A DNA stretch of 64,000 nt from DAOUCP01 sp034432155 (GTDB taxonomy: Bacteria > Chloroflexota > Anaerolineae > Epilineales > Epilineaceae): assembly GCA_034432155.1 (NCBI GenBank), contig DAOUCP010000043.1, positions 7,501-71,500 of the forward strand. Reading direction: 5' to 3'. Both the position numbers and the translations under genes were made by a program. Shown here in pieces: positions 24,262 through 33,060 of the stretch. The notes beneath the pieces were generated by a model, which ran no database searches, was not told the DNA's origin, and saw nothing but the letters and a program-made list of their open reading frames with translations. Position 1 is the first letter of the stretch, and each line of letters starts with the position of its first letter.

Positions 24262-25626
24262 GTGCCGGCCGAGTGCCGATCGCTGTCCCTCGGGGCCCGG
24301 CCGGTGCCGCCGGGCGCGAACGCACCGCGGATTGTCTGCTTCGGACCTGGACCGCGCTTCAAGGGCGGCATCGCCCAGTACAACACTGCCCTGGCGCGAG
24401 CGCTGTACGATGCTGGCGCGCGCGTCACCATCGCCAGCTGGAGCCAACCGTACCCGGCGTTCATCCCTCGCGATTTCGCCGATACCCGGAGTCGGGATCG
24501 GTTTCTCGCCGGCTACGACATCCCGGTTCTCTATCTCACCAACTGGAATGCGCCAACCAGTTGGTGGCGCACAGCGCGCACCATTGCTGCGGGCGAGCCC
24601 GACAAGGTGGTGCTGCAATGGTGCAGCCCGCTACAGGGATTGCCGATGGCGGTCATTGCCAGTCGACTGCGGGCAACCAGCCGTGCCGAAATCGTGTTCG
24701 ATGTCCATTTCGTGACCGCCAAGGAGCGGAGTTGGTTGGACGCACCACTCACCCGATTGGCCTTGGAACACGGCCACACCTTCGTGGTGCACAGCTACCA
24801 GACAGCCGAGGAGCTCAGAGCCTTGTTGCCGCAGCAGAGCTTTCTCTTGAGCCTTGACGGAACGGTACGCCCGGAGCGACAACCCGTGCGGGCGCTTGCG
24901 GAGCGGGTGATCCTGAAGCTCTATCATCCGATCTACTCGCTCTACCGACCCGATCCGAGCTTCGATCGCCAGGCCTGGAGGGCGCGACATGGGCTTCGGC
25001 GGCACGTATTCCTCTTCTTTGGCTTCATTCGCAAGTACAAGGGTCTGCACTACTGCCTCCAGGCCTTCGCCGAACTCGTCCGGGAGCGTGACGATGTAAG
25101 CCTGCTGGTTGTCGGTGAACCGTTCTGGCGGGCCCAAGACGGCGCCCGCCTGCCCCATCGGCTCCGCTCGGCGTTCTTCGGAGTGTTGAAGAAGCTGTTC
25201 CTGAATCAAGCCGACGATGAGCGTGGCTATGATCCGCTGGCACGCATCGACCAGCTCGGAATCCGGGATCGAGTGCTGGTGGTCGATCGTTTCGTTGCCA
25301 ACGAGGAGGTCGCGCCGTACTTCCAAGCTGCCGACGCGGTGTTGCTGTTCTACGAGACAGCCTCACCGAGTGGCGTGGCCAGCCTCGGCTTCCAGTTCGG
25401 GCTCCCGGCGCTGGCCACCCGTCTCGGCCACTTGGCGGAGACGATCGTTGACGGCGAAAACGGCTACTTGGCCGAGCCGGGCAACGTCGCCGACATGGTG
25501 CGGGCCATGAAGCGCGCCATTGAGGAGCCCATCCCGCCGGAGCGCGTGCTAGCGGCTGCCGAGCAGTTCAGTTGGGCCAACTACGCCCGTGCCATCCTGG
25601 CCCCCCGGCCGCTGGCGGCGGTCTGA
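24262..25626 (+). CDS. GT4-family glycosyltransferase
   Basis: A 454-residue GT-B fold enzyme. The N-terminal Rossmann domain starts IVCFGPGPRFKGGIAQYNTALARAL, where the Gly-Gly loop contacts the sugar donor. The C-terminal domain has VFLFFGFIRKYKGLHY, a VVGEP strand, and the GT4 donor-binding block SPSGVASLGFQFGLPALAT followed by ETIVDGENGYLAEP. The catalytic Glu of the EX7E motif seems replaced in part (SPSGVASLGF), so the activity needs testing. I start it at GTG 24262, behind GAGGG; a second GTG at 24304 is possible. It lies alone next to the DUF6800-like gene and converges on a lipoprotein. The sugar and acceptor are unknown. Confidence 0.82.
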   Translation: MPAECRSLSLGARPVPPGANAPRIVCFGPGPRFKGGIAQYNTALARALYDAGARVTIASWSQPYPAFIPRDFADTRSRDRFLAGYDIPVLYLTNWNAPTSWWRTARTIAAGEPDKVVLQWCSPLQGLPMAVIASRLRATSRAEIVFDVHFVTAKERSWLDAPLTRLALEHGHTFVVHSYQTAEELRALLPQQSFLLSLDGTVRPERQPVRALAERVILKLYHPIYSLYRPDPSFDRQAWRARHGLRRHVFLFFGFIRKYKGLHYCLQAFAELVRERDDVSLLVVGEPFWRAQDGARLPHRLRSAFFGVLKKLFLNQADDERGYDPLARIDQLGIRDRVLVVDRFVANEEVAPYFQAADAVLLFYETASPSGVASLGFQFGLPALATRLGHLAETIVDGENGYLAEPGNVADMVRAMKRAIEEPIPPERVLAAAEQFSWANYARAILAPRPLAAV

Positions 25627-25762
25627 AGGGACGCCCAGCGAGCGAGACACAGTGGCGTTCCGATAGGACGCCTGACCCTCGCGGGAGCGTGGCGTTTCAG
25701 AACCACGCCCGGGGCGTGAGACAGCGTGGCCTTCCGCCTATGGCGGTGACGCAGTGTCGGAC
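25612..25762. repeat. 37-bp hairpin repeats across a convergent gene junction
   Basis: Three units begin GTGGCSTT at 25652, 25689 and 25726 (spacing 37, 37), and a degraded unit precedes them from about 25612. Each unit contains a short hairpin, for example GGCGT...ACGCC and GCGTGG...CCACGC. The array fills the whole gap between the convergent genes and includes both stop codons (25624-25626 on plus, 25738-25740 on minus). It probably serves as a two-way terminator or mRNA 3'-end block. Confidence 0.75.
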
Positions 25763-27087
25763 GGTACGCTGGTCGGTTGCTCCGTGGGCGGGGGCGGAGT
25801 GTCGGTCGGTGGAGCGGCCGTCTCGGTAGGAGGCTTGCGCACCTCGATCTCCACCGATCGCTCTTCGACCCGGCCGTCGACGTGGACGATCTTCAGGGTG
25901 TAAGTGCGGGTCTCACTGGGACACACTTCTCGTTCGCCCTTGCCCGTGACGCCCTGGCCATCGAGGTAGACCTCGCGAATGCCCTGGACTTCCCAAACGA
26001 GAGTCGCACAGGTTCCTGCCCGAATGCTGTCATCGGTGGTGGCAAAGTAAATCTTTACCGCGCTCACGGTGGCGGTCGACGTGGGTGTGGCCGAAGGTGA
26101 GGCGATCGGCGGCCGCGCGGAAGCAAGCCGCACCGGCGGTGGTGCCGTCGCAGTCGGGGGGATGAGAACCAGTGCCGCCGCGGTGAGCGGTCCGTTGCAG
26201 ACCACCGCGTCAGCTGGCAGCCAGCCATCTTGGGTGGTGGCCAACGGCAGCAGATGCAGCCAGTCCGCGGCTTCGCTGCGCCCCAACACCTGGACCGGCG
26301 TCCCAGCCGCCACATCCTCGACGGAGGCAGCAGCATCCGTCGCTGGCTTCTGGAGCAAGCTGGCGACACGAGCGGTGCGGCAGCGCAGGGCAACGGTAGC
26401 CACGGTGGTGCTGCGATCGCCGGCCGTCAGGCGGTCCAGCCAGGCCTGCACGGCGGTTGGATCCACCGGCTGGGCTTCGGGGAGCTCACCCGATTCGGTA
26501 AGTCCGATGGCCTCCGCCTCGGCCAGTTCCTGACCAGCCTCTCCCGAACGGGCCAGCCGTGCCGAGCCCTGAAGCGTGACGATCCACAGGCTGGGCTCGA
26601 CGCCCGGAATGTAGCTAACCAGCAGCCGGGCGCCGCCGGCATCCAGCTCGAGCTCGGCCCAGGCGGTCCGGATGACCACCTCGACGGCTGGCGTCACCGA
26701 GCGGAGCTCGTAGAGGGTTGTACCGGTGGCCTGGTCGAGCATGATCTGCCGCGAGGGCGGATGACTCTGGCTGAGCAGCAGATCGGTGTCGGAGAGCAGG
26801 TCCACCGTCAGGATGTCGCCCCAGGCCAAACGCGCACGTCCACCGTCGCCAACCAGGACGTTGGCGCCAGGAGTGAGCGTCATGGCCGTGGTCACGTCGA
26901 GTACCATCGGCGACTCGAGCTCGGTGCGACGAAACGAGACAGGTTCAGCGGCCACCGTCAGCTTCGGAGCGCCGAAGGTGCTCACGTCCGGCGTCGGTGC
27001 TGGTGCCGTGGGTGGCGGTGCGGCGCGGCAGCCGGCCAGACAGCCGATGATCAAGGCCAACCCGAGACCCAATCGCCAGCGTTGCAT
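25738..27087 (-). CDS. Lipoprotein with FecR-like, SH3b-like and Ig-like parts
   Basis: A 449-residue lipoprotein. The signal MQRWRLGLGLALIIGCLAGC puts the lipidated Cys at position 20, followed by a Pro/Thr tether. Residues about 45-215 resemble a FecR-like beta region (LTPGANVLVGDGGRARLAWGD; TTLYELRS; GSARLA). Around 255-310 is an SH3b-like module (ATVALRCRTARVASLLQKP; WLHLLPLATTQDGWLPADAV). After a Ser/Thr/Pro linker, residues about 345-415 form an Ig-like module of the type FATTDDSIRAGTCATLVWEV, a common Chloroflexota surface domain. The tail is Pro/Thr repeats. GGGAGA precedes the ATG. It is the last gene of the minus-strand run after recR; a cell-wall-associated role is likely but not specific. 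Confidence 0.72.
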   Translation of the reverse strand: MQRWRLGLGLALIIGCLAGCRAAPPPTAPAPTPDVSTFGAPKLTVAAEPVSFRRTELESPMVLDVTTAMTLTPGANVLVGDGGRARLAWGDILTVDLLSDTDLLLSQSHPPSRQIMLDQATGTTLYELRSVTPAVEVVIRTAWAELELDAGGARLLVSYIPGVEPSLWIVTLQGSARLARSGEAGQELAEAEAIGLTESGELPEAQPVDPTAVQAWLDRLTAGDRSTTVATVALRCRTARVASLLQKPATDAAASVEDVAAGTPVQVLGRSEAADWLHLLPLATTQDGWLPADAVVCNGPLTAAALVLIPPTATAPPPVRLASARPPIASPSATPTSTATVSAVKIYFATTDDSIRAGTCATLVWEVQGIREVYLDGQGVTGKGEREVCPSETRTYTLKIVHVDGRVEERSVEIEVRKPPTETAAPPTDTPPPPTEQPTSVPSDTASPP

Positions 27088-27134
27088 GTTCTCGTCTCCC
27101 TTGCTTGGTTGCCAGGCTCGCGAACTGGCCGTAC

Positions 27135-27755
27135 CTAGGAGGAGCGCTCCATGTCGCTGCGTCCTGCCAAGGCGCGGGCGAGGGTGCCTTCGTCGGCGTA
27201 CTCAATGTCGCCGCCGATCGGAAGGCCCCTGGCGAGCCGGGTGATCCGGATCGTTAGCGGCAGATTGCGAATGGCACGTTCCAAGTACATCGCCGTGGCG
27301 TCACCCTCGAGCGATGGATTCGTAGCCAGGATGATCTCCTGGACCGGCTCACGGCGCAGCCGGCTGAGCAGCTCCTCGATGCGCAGCTCGGCCGGACCGA
27401 TGCCATCGACTGGCGATAGCGCGCCATGCAGGACGTGATACAGGCCACGGTACACACCGGCGCGCTCGATGGCCAAGACGTCCAGTGGATCTTCCACCAC
27501 GCAGATCGTAGCAGAATCGCGCGTGGCATCGCTGCAAATGGGGCATGGGCTCGTCTCGGCCACGCTCTGGCAGCGTTCGCAAGTGCGGATCGCCTGGGTG
27601 ACGTCGATGAGGGCATGGGCCAGGCCCAGCACCTGCTCGCGACTCGAGCGCAGCATATGGTACGCCAGCCGAGAAGCGGTCTTGGGCCCGATCCCTGGCA
27701 GCCGGGCGAGCTCGTCGATCAGGCGCGCCAGCGAGGTGGGCAGAGCGGCCGACAC
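27135..27755 (-). CDS. recR: Recombination mediator RecR
   Basis: A 206-residue DNA repair protein that works with RecF/RecO to load RecA on gapped DNA. It has the N-terminal helix-hairpin-helix (LARLPGIGPKTASRLAYH), a Cys4 zinc motif (Cys59, 62, 71, 74 in CERCQSVAETSPCPIC), a Toprim domain (ICVVEDPLDVLAIE and the following GLYHVLHGALSP), and the C-terminal RITRLARGLPIGGDIEYAD. All are as expected for the family. The start lies 4 nt after the ybaB stop. Gene order dnaX-ybaB-recR is the classical one. Confidence 0.97.
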   Translation of the reverse strand: MSAALPTSLARLIDELARLPGIGPKTASRLAYHMLRSSREQVLGLAHALIDVTQAIRTCERCQSVAETSPCPICSDATRDSATICVVEDPLDVLAIERAGVYRGLYHVLHGALSPVDGIGPAELRIEELLSRLRREPVQEIILATNPSLEGDATAMYLERAIRNLPLTIRITRLARGLPIGGDIEYADEGTLARALAGRSDMERSS

Positions 27756-27759
27756 GGCT

Positions 27760-28107
27760 TCAGGGACCTAGGGGGGGCAGTCCAAGGCTGCGGGTCACGG
27801 CCCCCATGCGCTGGGCAGCCAACCGCTGCGACTGTTCGATGGCCTGATTGACCGCCGCCAGGATCAGCTCGGCGAGCGTCTCTGAGCCATCGGCCGTCAG
27901 CAGTTCTGGGGCAATCACGACCTCGGTCAGCTTCTGCTGACCTGTCATGACCACCTTGACGGCGCCACCCCCGACGCTGATGGTCACCGTTTCCGAGGCC
28001 AGGGCTTCCTGCTCGGCAACCATGCGCTCCTGGAGCGCCTGGAGGTGACGCATCATTCCAGAGCTGCCAGAGGCACCTCCAGGCGCGGTGTGTGCACCTT
28101 TGGCCAT
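27760..28107 (-). CDS. YbaB/EbfC family nucleoid-associated protein
   Basis: A 115-residue DNA-binding protein of the YbaB/EbfC family, which forms a homodimer that bends DNA. Conserved features are the N-terminal helix (MMRHLQALQERMVAEQEAL), the strands ETVTISVGGGAVKVVMTG and LTEVVIAPELL, and the C-terminal helix LAELILAAVNQAIEQSQ. I use the ATG at 28105-28107, behind AGGAGAG; the Gly/Ser-rich first 17 residues are slightly longer than usual, so the ATG pair near residue 18 is an alternative. It sits between dnaX and recR, its normal position. Confidence 0.93.
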   Translation of the reverse strand: MAKGAHTAPGGASGSSGMMRHLQALQERMVAEQEALASETVTISVGGGAVKVVMTGQQKLTEVVIAPELLTADGSETLAELILAAVNQAIEQSQRLAAQRMGAVTRSLGLPPLGP

Positions 28108-28152
28108 TCGTCTCTCCTGGCGTAGTCTACCCGGCACAGCCCCGAGGCCTGC

Positions 28153-29880
28153 CTATGCCTCGGGCGTCTCTCCCTCGAGTGGCTTCACGCCCGTGACTCG
28201 GCCGCCCAGTCGTTCCACGGCATGGCGGACCAAGGGATCCGACTGCGCCTGTTCGACGCGGGAGCGAGGTCGCGCGGCACGTTCCTCGGGCGTCGGGGCG
28301 ACAACGGTGCAGCTGACCGCCACTGGACCGCCCAGCAGTTCCGCCAACACCGCCTCCACGCCCCTGCGTCGGCTGGGCTCAGACACCTGCCGGCAATGAT
28401 ACTCGTAAAAGAAACCGAGGGTCACCGTTCCCGCGGCAACTGCCAGGGGGCGGCAATCACGCAACAGGGCGGCAGTCTTGGGGTCGTGCTGCCCCACGGC
28501 GGCGAGAATCGTCGGCCACCTTGCGGCAAGGGTCTCCACGGCGGCGGCGCCGCCTCGATCGGCCGCCGGTGGGCTGGAGGGAGTCGCCGCTGCTGGCTCG
28601 GGGCCGGCTGTCGCTTCCGGCGCCGCCGGTTGTGTTCTCGCTGGGGGCGGCCGGGGCGCCGCCTTGGCTGCCGCCGACGGAGCAACGCCCCTTCCGTGTC
28701 CTGCCGAACCAGCGGGCACACTCGCCTCTCGGCGCGTCTGGGGCGCCGCCGTTGCCACGGCAGGCTGCGCCTCGTCGCCAGCAGTACCTTCCTGCGCCGC
28801 AGCGACGAGAGCCAGAACGGTCTCGACTAGGGCCAGCTCCAAGGCCAGCGCCGGCTGCGTCTGGTCGGCGGCGGGCCGAGCGTCGCTGAACCGGGCAATG
28901 GCCGCGGCCAACTCGGCGGTCCCGATCGCTGCCGCGTGGCGGCGCAGTCGTTCCAGGGCTTCTGCGTCGCTGGCGATCACATCGTCCTCAGCGCCCACCT
29001 TGACCAGGAGCACGAGGCGCAGGTGCTCGAGCAGCATGGACCTGACTTGCCGCGGGTCGGCACCCTGATCCATAGCCTCGTTCAGTCGCCGAAGGCCGGT
29101 GGCGCTGTCCCGCGCCAGCATGGCCTCCACGATGGCCACCACCGCCTCGTGGGCTGGTGTGCCCAGCGAGGCCTGGACATCGGCGACGCCCACGCGGTTG
29201 CCGCCCGCCAGGAGGTGATCCAGCAGGCTCTCGGCGTCCCGCACCGACCCGGTAGCGTGGCGGGCGATCAACGTCAGAGCCGCCGGTTCAGCGTCGATTC
29301 CCTCGGCAGCGCAGATCCGGGCGAGCTTCTCGGCCAGCGTGGTCGTCGCCACGCGCCGGAAGTCGTAGCGCTGGCAGCGCGACACGATCGTATCCGGGAT
29401 CTTGTGCGGCTCCGTCGTCGCCAGGATGAACAGCGCGTGCGCCGGCGGCTCTTCCAGCGTCTTGAGGAGCGCATTGAAGGCCGCCGTCGAGAGCATGTGG
29501 ACTTCGTCGATGACGTAGACCTTGTACGTGGCCTCGTTGGGCGCAAAGCCGATCTTCTCGCGCAAGTCCCGGACATCGTCAACACCGGTATTCGAGGCGG
29601 CGTCAATCTCAATCAGATCAAGAGCGCGCCCTTCGCTGATGGACCGGCAGATGGCACATTCGTTGCACGGCTTCTCGCCAGGGCCGGTGCAGTTCACGGC
29701 TTTGGCCAGAATGCGCGCCACCGAGGTCTTCCCGGTGCCACGAGGACCGGCAAAGAGGTAAGCGTGTGCCAGACGACCCTGCGCCACCGCGTTTCGCAGC
29801 GTCTGGACGATGTGCTCTTGGCCGATGACGTCCTCAAAACGCTGCGGGCGCCAGCGGCGGTACAAGGCCTGGAGTGCCAT
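28153..29880 (-). CDS. dnaX: DNA polymerase III subunit gamma/tau
   Basis: A 575-residue clamp-loader ATPase. Residues 1-230 form the AAA+ module, with Walker A GPRGTGKT at 45-52, a Cys4 zinc site (Cys64, 72, 75, 78), Walker B VYVIDEVHML, and the SRC motif in IVSRCQRYDF. The lid and collar domains reach about residue 370. A long Ala/Pro-rich linker (about 370-450) follows, then a C-terminal domain (LAARWPTILAAVGQHDPKTAALL to the end) that in other bacteria contacts the polymerase. The length fits a full tau form. It is the promoter-proximal gene of the dnaX-ybaB-recR group. Confidence 0.97.
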   Translation of the reverse strand: MALQALYRRWRPQRFEDVIGQEHIVQTLRNAVAQGRLAHAYLFAGPRGTGKTSVARILAKAVNCTGPGEKPCNECAICRSISEGRALDLIEIDAASNTGVDDVRDLREKIGFAPNEATYKVYVIDEVHMLSTAAFNALLKTLEEPPAHALFILATTEPHKIPDTIVSRCQRYDFRRVATTTLAEKLARICAAEGIDAEPAALTLIARHATGSVRDAESLLDHLLAGGNRVGVADVQASLGTPAHEAVVAIVEAMLARDSATGLRRLNEAMDQGADPRQVRSMLLEHLRLVLLVKVGAEDDVIASDAEALERLRRHAAAIGTAELAAAIARFSDARPAADQTQPALALELALVETVLALVAAAQEGTAGDEAQPAVATAAPQTRREASVPAGSAGHGRGVAPSAAAKAAPRPPPARTQPAAPEATAGPEPAAATPSSPPAADRGGAAAVETLAARWPTILAAVGQHDPKTAALLRDCRPLAVAAGTVTLGFFYEYHCRQVSEPSRRRGVEAVLAELLGGPVAVSCTVVAPTPEERAARPRSRVEQAQSDPLVRHAVERLGGRVTGVKPLEGETPEA

Positions 29881-29918
29881 GCGGCTACCTGGTGGGCCGT
29901 CGGTGGGCGAGGTGGCCC

Positions 29919-29924
29919 ATTCTA
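29919..29924 (-). promoter_or_regulatory. dnaX promoter -10 box
   Basis: TAGAAT on the minus strand lies 38 bp before the dnaX ATG. The -35 region (TTCCGT, 17 bp upstream) is weak. The gap 29925-30060 shows no gene. Confidence 0.45.
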
Positions 29925-30060
29925 CTCCGGCACTCCTCGGAACGGAAGTGCTGCCAGCAGCACCATCATCCGGCGGGGCACATCCCAGGCCCGGCGGCCG
30001 AGGGCAAATCAGCGCTGTCGAGCCAGGCCGCGTGCGGCGCGGCGCCTGTCGGGCCCTTGG

Positions 30061-33060
30061 CTACCGCCGCACGAGGAACGGCAGGTGAGCAACTCGCTGG
30101 GGAAGCGGTATCGCGGTTCCTGTGGCCGGCGTTGGGGTGGCGGTCTGAGCGGGCGGTGGCGCCAACGTCGGCAGGCTCGGCGAGGGCGTCGGATCGCCGA
30201 CGACTTCGATGGCCGGCACCGGCAAGTAGCTATAGCCAGACTCGACCTGGCCGCCCTGCCCGAGGGTCGCGTAATCCAGCCGCGTCCACCGCGCCACCGG
30301 AAGGTGTCCGAGGCGGCGAGGTACGAGGGCGTGCGTGAGCGACACGCCGCCCACCGGCAACCGGTTGAAGGACCATCGGACGACCAGGTCGGTGATCTCC
30401 GCCGCTGGCGGCTGGGGCAACAGGCCAGCAAGCTCCAAGCCGGGACCGATCTGCTCCTCGAGGGCCAGAAGGGTTACCGACCGGATCAACTCGCGCGTGA
30501 GTTGGCCGAAGAGGTCGACAAGACTCTCGGGGTCCGGCACCGCAAAGTAGTAACTGGGATCGCTCGCCGCCTCCGGGAGCGCCGGATCGCACTCGCCGCC
30601 AGCGCAGACGGCGACGACGATCACGCCGCTCGCCTTCACCTCGCTTGCCGCCGCCAGGACCGGCCCTGACCCCGTGGCATTGATGCCGTCGGTCAGAACG
30701 ATCATCACCTGCGGCACTTCGGCCGCCGCCTCGGCCAGCAGCTCGCCTCCCCGGCGGATGGCGGCACCAATGTTGGTGCCACCTCCAGCGCGCAAGCGAT
30801 CCACCAGGTCCAGGACGGACTGCCGGTTCTCGGTGACGCCCACCCACTCGGTGACATCGTCGTTGAACGCCACGGCTCCGAATAACCATTGCTGCGAGGT
30901 CGGGGCGGTGAGCATCGAGCGCACCGCGCGGCGCACCGCCTCGAGCCGACCACTGCCAGCACCCATCGACGCCGAATGATCGATCACGAACAGGACCTGC
31001 AACGGCAGGTCGGCTGGTGGACACTCCAAGTCAACCTTCGACGTTACCGTGAAGGCTGCCCCGAGCGTGACAACCGAAGGCTCCGCGTATCGCTCGGCGG
31101 TCACCAATCGGCAGGGGCCTTCGCCAGGCGGTGCCAAGACATCGAGCTCCGGGATGCTCAGCCGTGCTGCGCCGACGGCCCCGCCCCGCTCCCGCCAGCC
31201 CACTTCAAGGCCTTCAGCAATCGGCCAACGACCAACCGCCGAGGCGCGCAACGGGTACCGAAGCACAATGAATGGGCGCAACAGACCCGAGCGGGTCCAG
31301 CGCAGACGCCCGTCGGCCAGGACCGTCGGCACATCGATCGCCGGCGGGATGGCGCCGTGGTCGAAAGGCAAGGCCGCCGAAGGAATCTGGCTGACCACCA
31401 CCTCCTCCAGGCTGCGCTCCACAAGCGAGGGCACGAATTGTTGCCAGTAGGCGGCGAGATCCGCTGGTTGGGCGGCCTCGACGGCATACTCCGGTGGGCT
31501 CGCCACGCCGGCAGCACAGGTCGTACCACTGCGCACGCAGATGGTGGCGATGCGAACCCCCTCCATGCGGGCCCACTCGACGGCCGGAGTCGGATCGACG
31601 GTCAGGTAGCCATCGTAGAAGAGCACGATGACTGGCAGCGCCCCTGGCCGCCGGTCCGCCAACAACTGGCGGGCGCGATCGATCGCATCCCGCGGGTTGG
31701 TGTTGCCCGCTGCCACCAGGCCTTCGAAGGCCGCGAGCAGCTGCTCGCGATTCTGGGTGAAAGGCTGGCGCACCTCCGGCACATCGTTGTACGCGACGAC
31801 TGCCGCCCGGATCAGGCCGAGATCCAGCTGCCGGACGAAGTCGCGTCCAGCCTGGACCAATCGGGCGAGGGGCTGACCCTGCGTCGACCAGGAGCGGTCG
31901 ATCAGGATGACCACGTCCGCTTGCTGCGGTTGCGGTGGACACTCGGCCAGCAGGGACACGGTGATCGGCACCGAGGCGCCGAGCAACACTGGCCCGTGGG
32001 CCTCTGCCTGTCCGTAGAGCCGACAGGTGGCTGGCGCCGGCGGTGGGGAGAGCACGGTGATGGCATCCGGGCCTACCTCCGTGCGGAGCCAAGAGCCGCG
32101 CGTATCCAACGCCTCGACAACAAGGCGGGTGTGGGTCGCCACCGGGCCCACGAGCGTCGGCCGCAGCCGGTAGCGGGCGTTCCAACCTTGGGTCTCCTGA
32201 TCGATCGTCCACTCGAGGAAGCCGCGGCGGTGAAGTGGTGCACCTTGCTCGTAGACCGTCTCCCCAATCCGCGTAGCAGCTGGCACGGCCGAGCCCGGAA
32301 CATATGCCGTCTCGCCGCCCAATTCGTCTCGCACCACAAGCTGATCGAGCTCCAGACGGGCCGGCCGACGCGCAATGGCCGTCAGGATGGGCGCTACGTC
32401 GGAGAGGGTGGGCGCGGAGAGCTGCTCTGCCCGGGGCACGTTGACACAACCAGTACCGACGCACACCGCGCTGAGCCAGACACCCGCTGATCGGGCATCG
32501 AAACTGGCGTTGAACAGGCCCTCGGGCGTCGCCGGACGCATGCCCGAGTGGCTGACGAGGACGATGTGACCGCGCCCTGCCGGCGCGTCGGGGGCATAGA
32601 AGCGCTTGCTGGCGGCATCGAGCAGGGTGGCCGCGTCACTGCCATAGGCCGCGGGTCCGTAGGCCGCCAGCGCAGCGGCTAGGACGGCATCGTCATCGGT
32701 CCAAGGCACGACCAGGGGCGGATAGGCGTGCCCCAGAACGAGGCTGATCTGCGATGCCGGCGAGGCCAAGGCAGCGAGAAAGGCCGAGGCTGCCTGCCGG
32801 ACCAAGGTTGCTTCGGCCGATGTGGCCCAAGGACCCAGGGCCAGAACGAAGTGGCGGTCGAGAGACTCGTCGGGACAGCTCGCCTGAACGCGGAGCTGCA
32901 CCGCCACGTCTCCGTCGAGCCGGACGACAGGTGGCGAAACCAGGCGGCTGGCCGAGAGCTCGCACGCCTGGGCTGCTACCGCGTGAACCCGCTGCGCGCT
33001 GCCTGACGCAAGGACCGGCAACAGGCAGAAGAGCGTGGCCAGCACACGCCTGGCGGTCAC
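30061..33060 (-). CDS. Secreted protein with several von Willebrand factor A domains
   Basis: A 999-residue exported protein starting at a GTG that overlaps the ddl stop (GTGA, 33057-33060). A signal peptide (VLATLFCLLPVLASGSAQRVHA) is followed by a first VWA-like domain without a clear metal site (VLALGPWATSAEATL), a second with DRSWST (MIDAS DxSxS) near 385, and a third with DHSASM near 690 and the further motif LTDGINATGSG. Between them are beta domains (about 235-330, 560-660) of the kind seen in such repeat proteins. The C-terminus is a Thr/Pro-rich tail ending in PLPQRVAHLPFLVRR, a motif often seen at the end of Chloroflexota surface proteins. A role in adhesion or as a metal-dependent surface scaffold is likely; partners are unknown. 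Confidence 0.82.
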   Translation of the reverse strand: MTARRVLATLFCLLPVLASGSAQRVHAVAAQACELSASRLVSPPVVRLDGDVAVQLRVQASCPDESLDRHFVLALGPWATSAEATLVRQAASAFLAALASPASQISLVLGHAYPPLVVPWTDDDAVLAAALAAYGPAAYGSDAATLLDAASKRFYAPDAPAGRGHIVLVSHSGMRPATPEGLFNASFDARSAGVWLSAVCVGTGCVNVPRAEQLSAPTLSDVAPILTAIARRPARLELDQLVVRDELGGETAYVPGSAVPAATRIGETVYEQGAPLHRRGFLEWTIDQETQGWNARYRLRPTLVGPVATHTRLVVEALDTRGSWLRTEVGPDAITVLSPPPAPATCRLYGQAEAHGPVLLGASVPITVSLLAECPPQPQQADVVILIDRSWSTQGQPLARLVQAGRDFVRQLDLGLIRAAVVAYNDVPEVRQPFTQNREQLLAAFEGLVAAGNTNPRDAIDRARQLLADRRPGALPVIVLFYDGYLTVDPTPAVEWARMEGVRIATICVRSGTTCAAGVASPPEYAVEAAQPADLAAYWQQFVPSLVERSLEEVVVSQIPSAALPFDHGAIPPAIDVPTVLADGRLRWTRSGLLRPFIVLRYPLRASAVGRWPIAEGLEVGWRERGGAVGAARLSIPELDVLAPPGEGPCRLVTAERYAEPSVVTLGAAFTVTSKVDLECPPADLPLQVLFVIDHSASMGAGSGRLEAVRRAVRSMLTAPTSQQWLFGAVAFNDDVTEWVGVTENRQSVLDLVDRLRAGGGTNIGAAIRRGGELLAEAAAEVPQVMIVLTDGINATGSGPVLAAASEVKASGVIVVAVCAGGECDPALPEAASDPSYYFAVPDPESLVDLFGQLTRELIRSVTLLALEEQIGPGLELAGLLPQPPAAEITDLVVRWSFNRLPVGGVSLTHALVPRRLGHLPVARWTRLDYATLGQGGQVESGYSYLPVPAIEVVGDPTPSPSLPTLAPPPAQTATPTPATGTAIPLPQRVAHLPFLVRR

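Noticed and set aside
29925..30060. A small SRP RNA near dnaX
   Set aside because: The GC-rich stem-loops here lack the conserved GGAAGCAG-type loop of bacterial SRP RNA.
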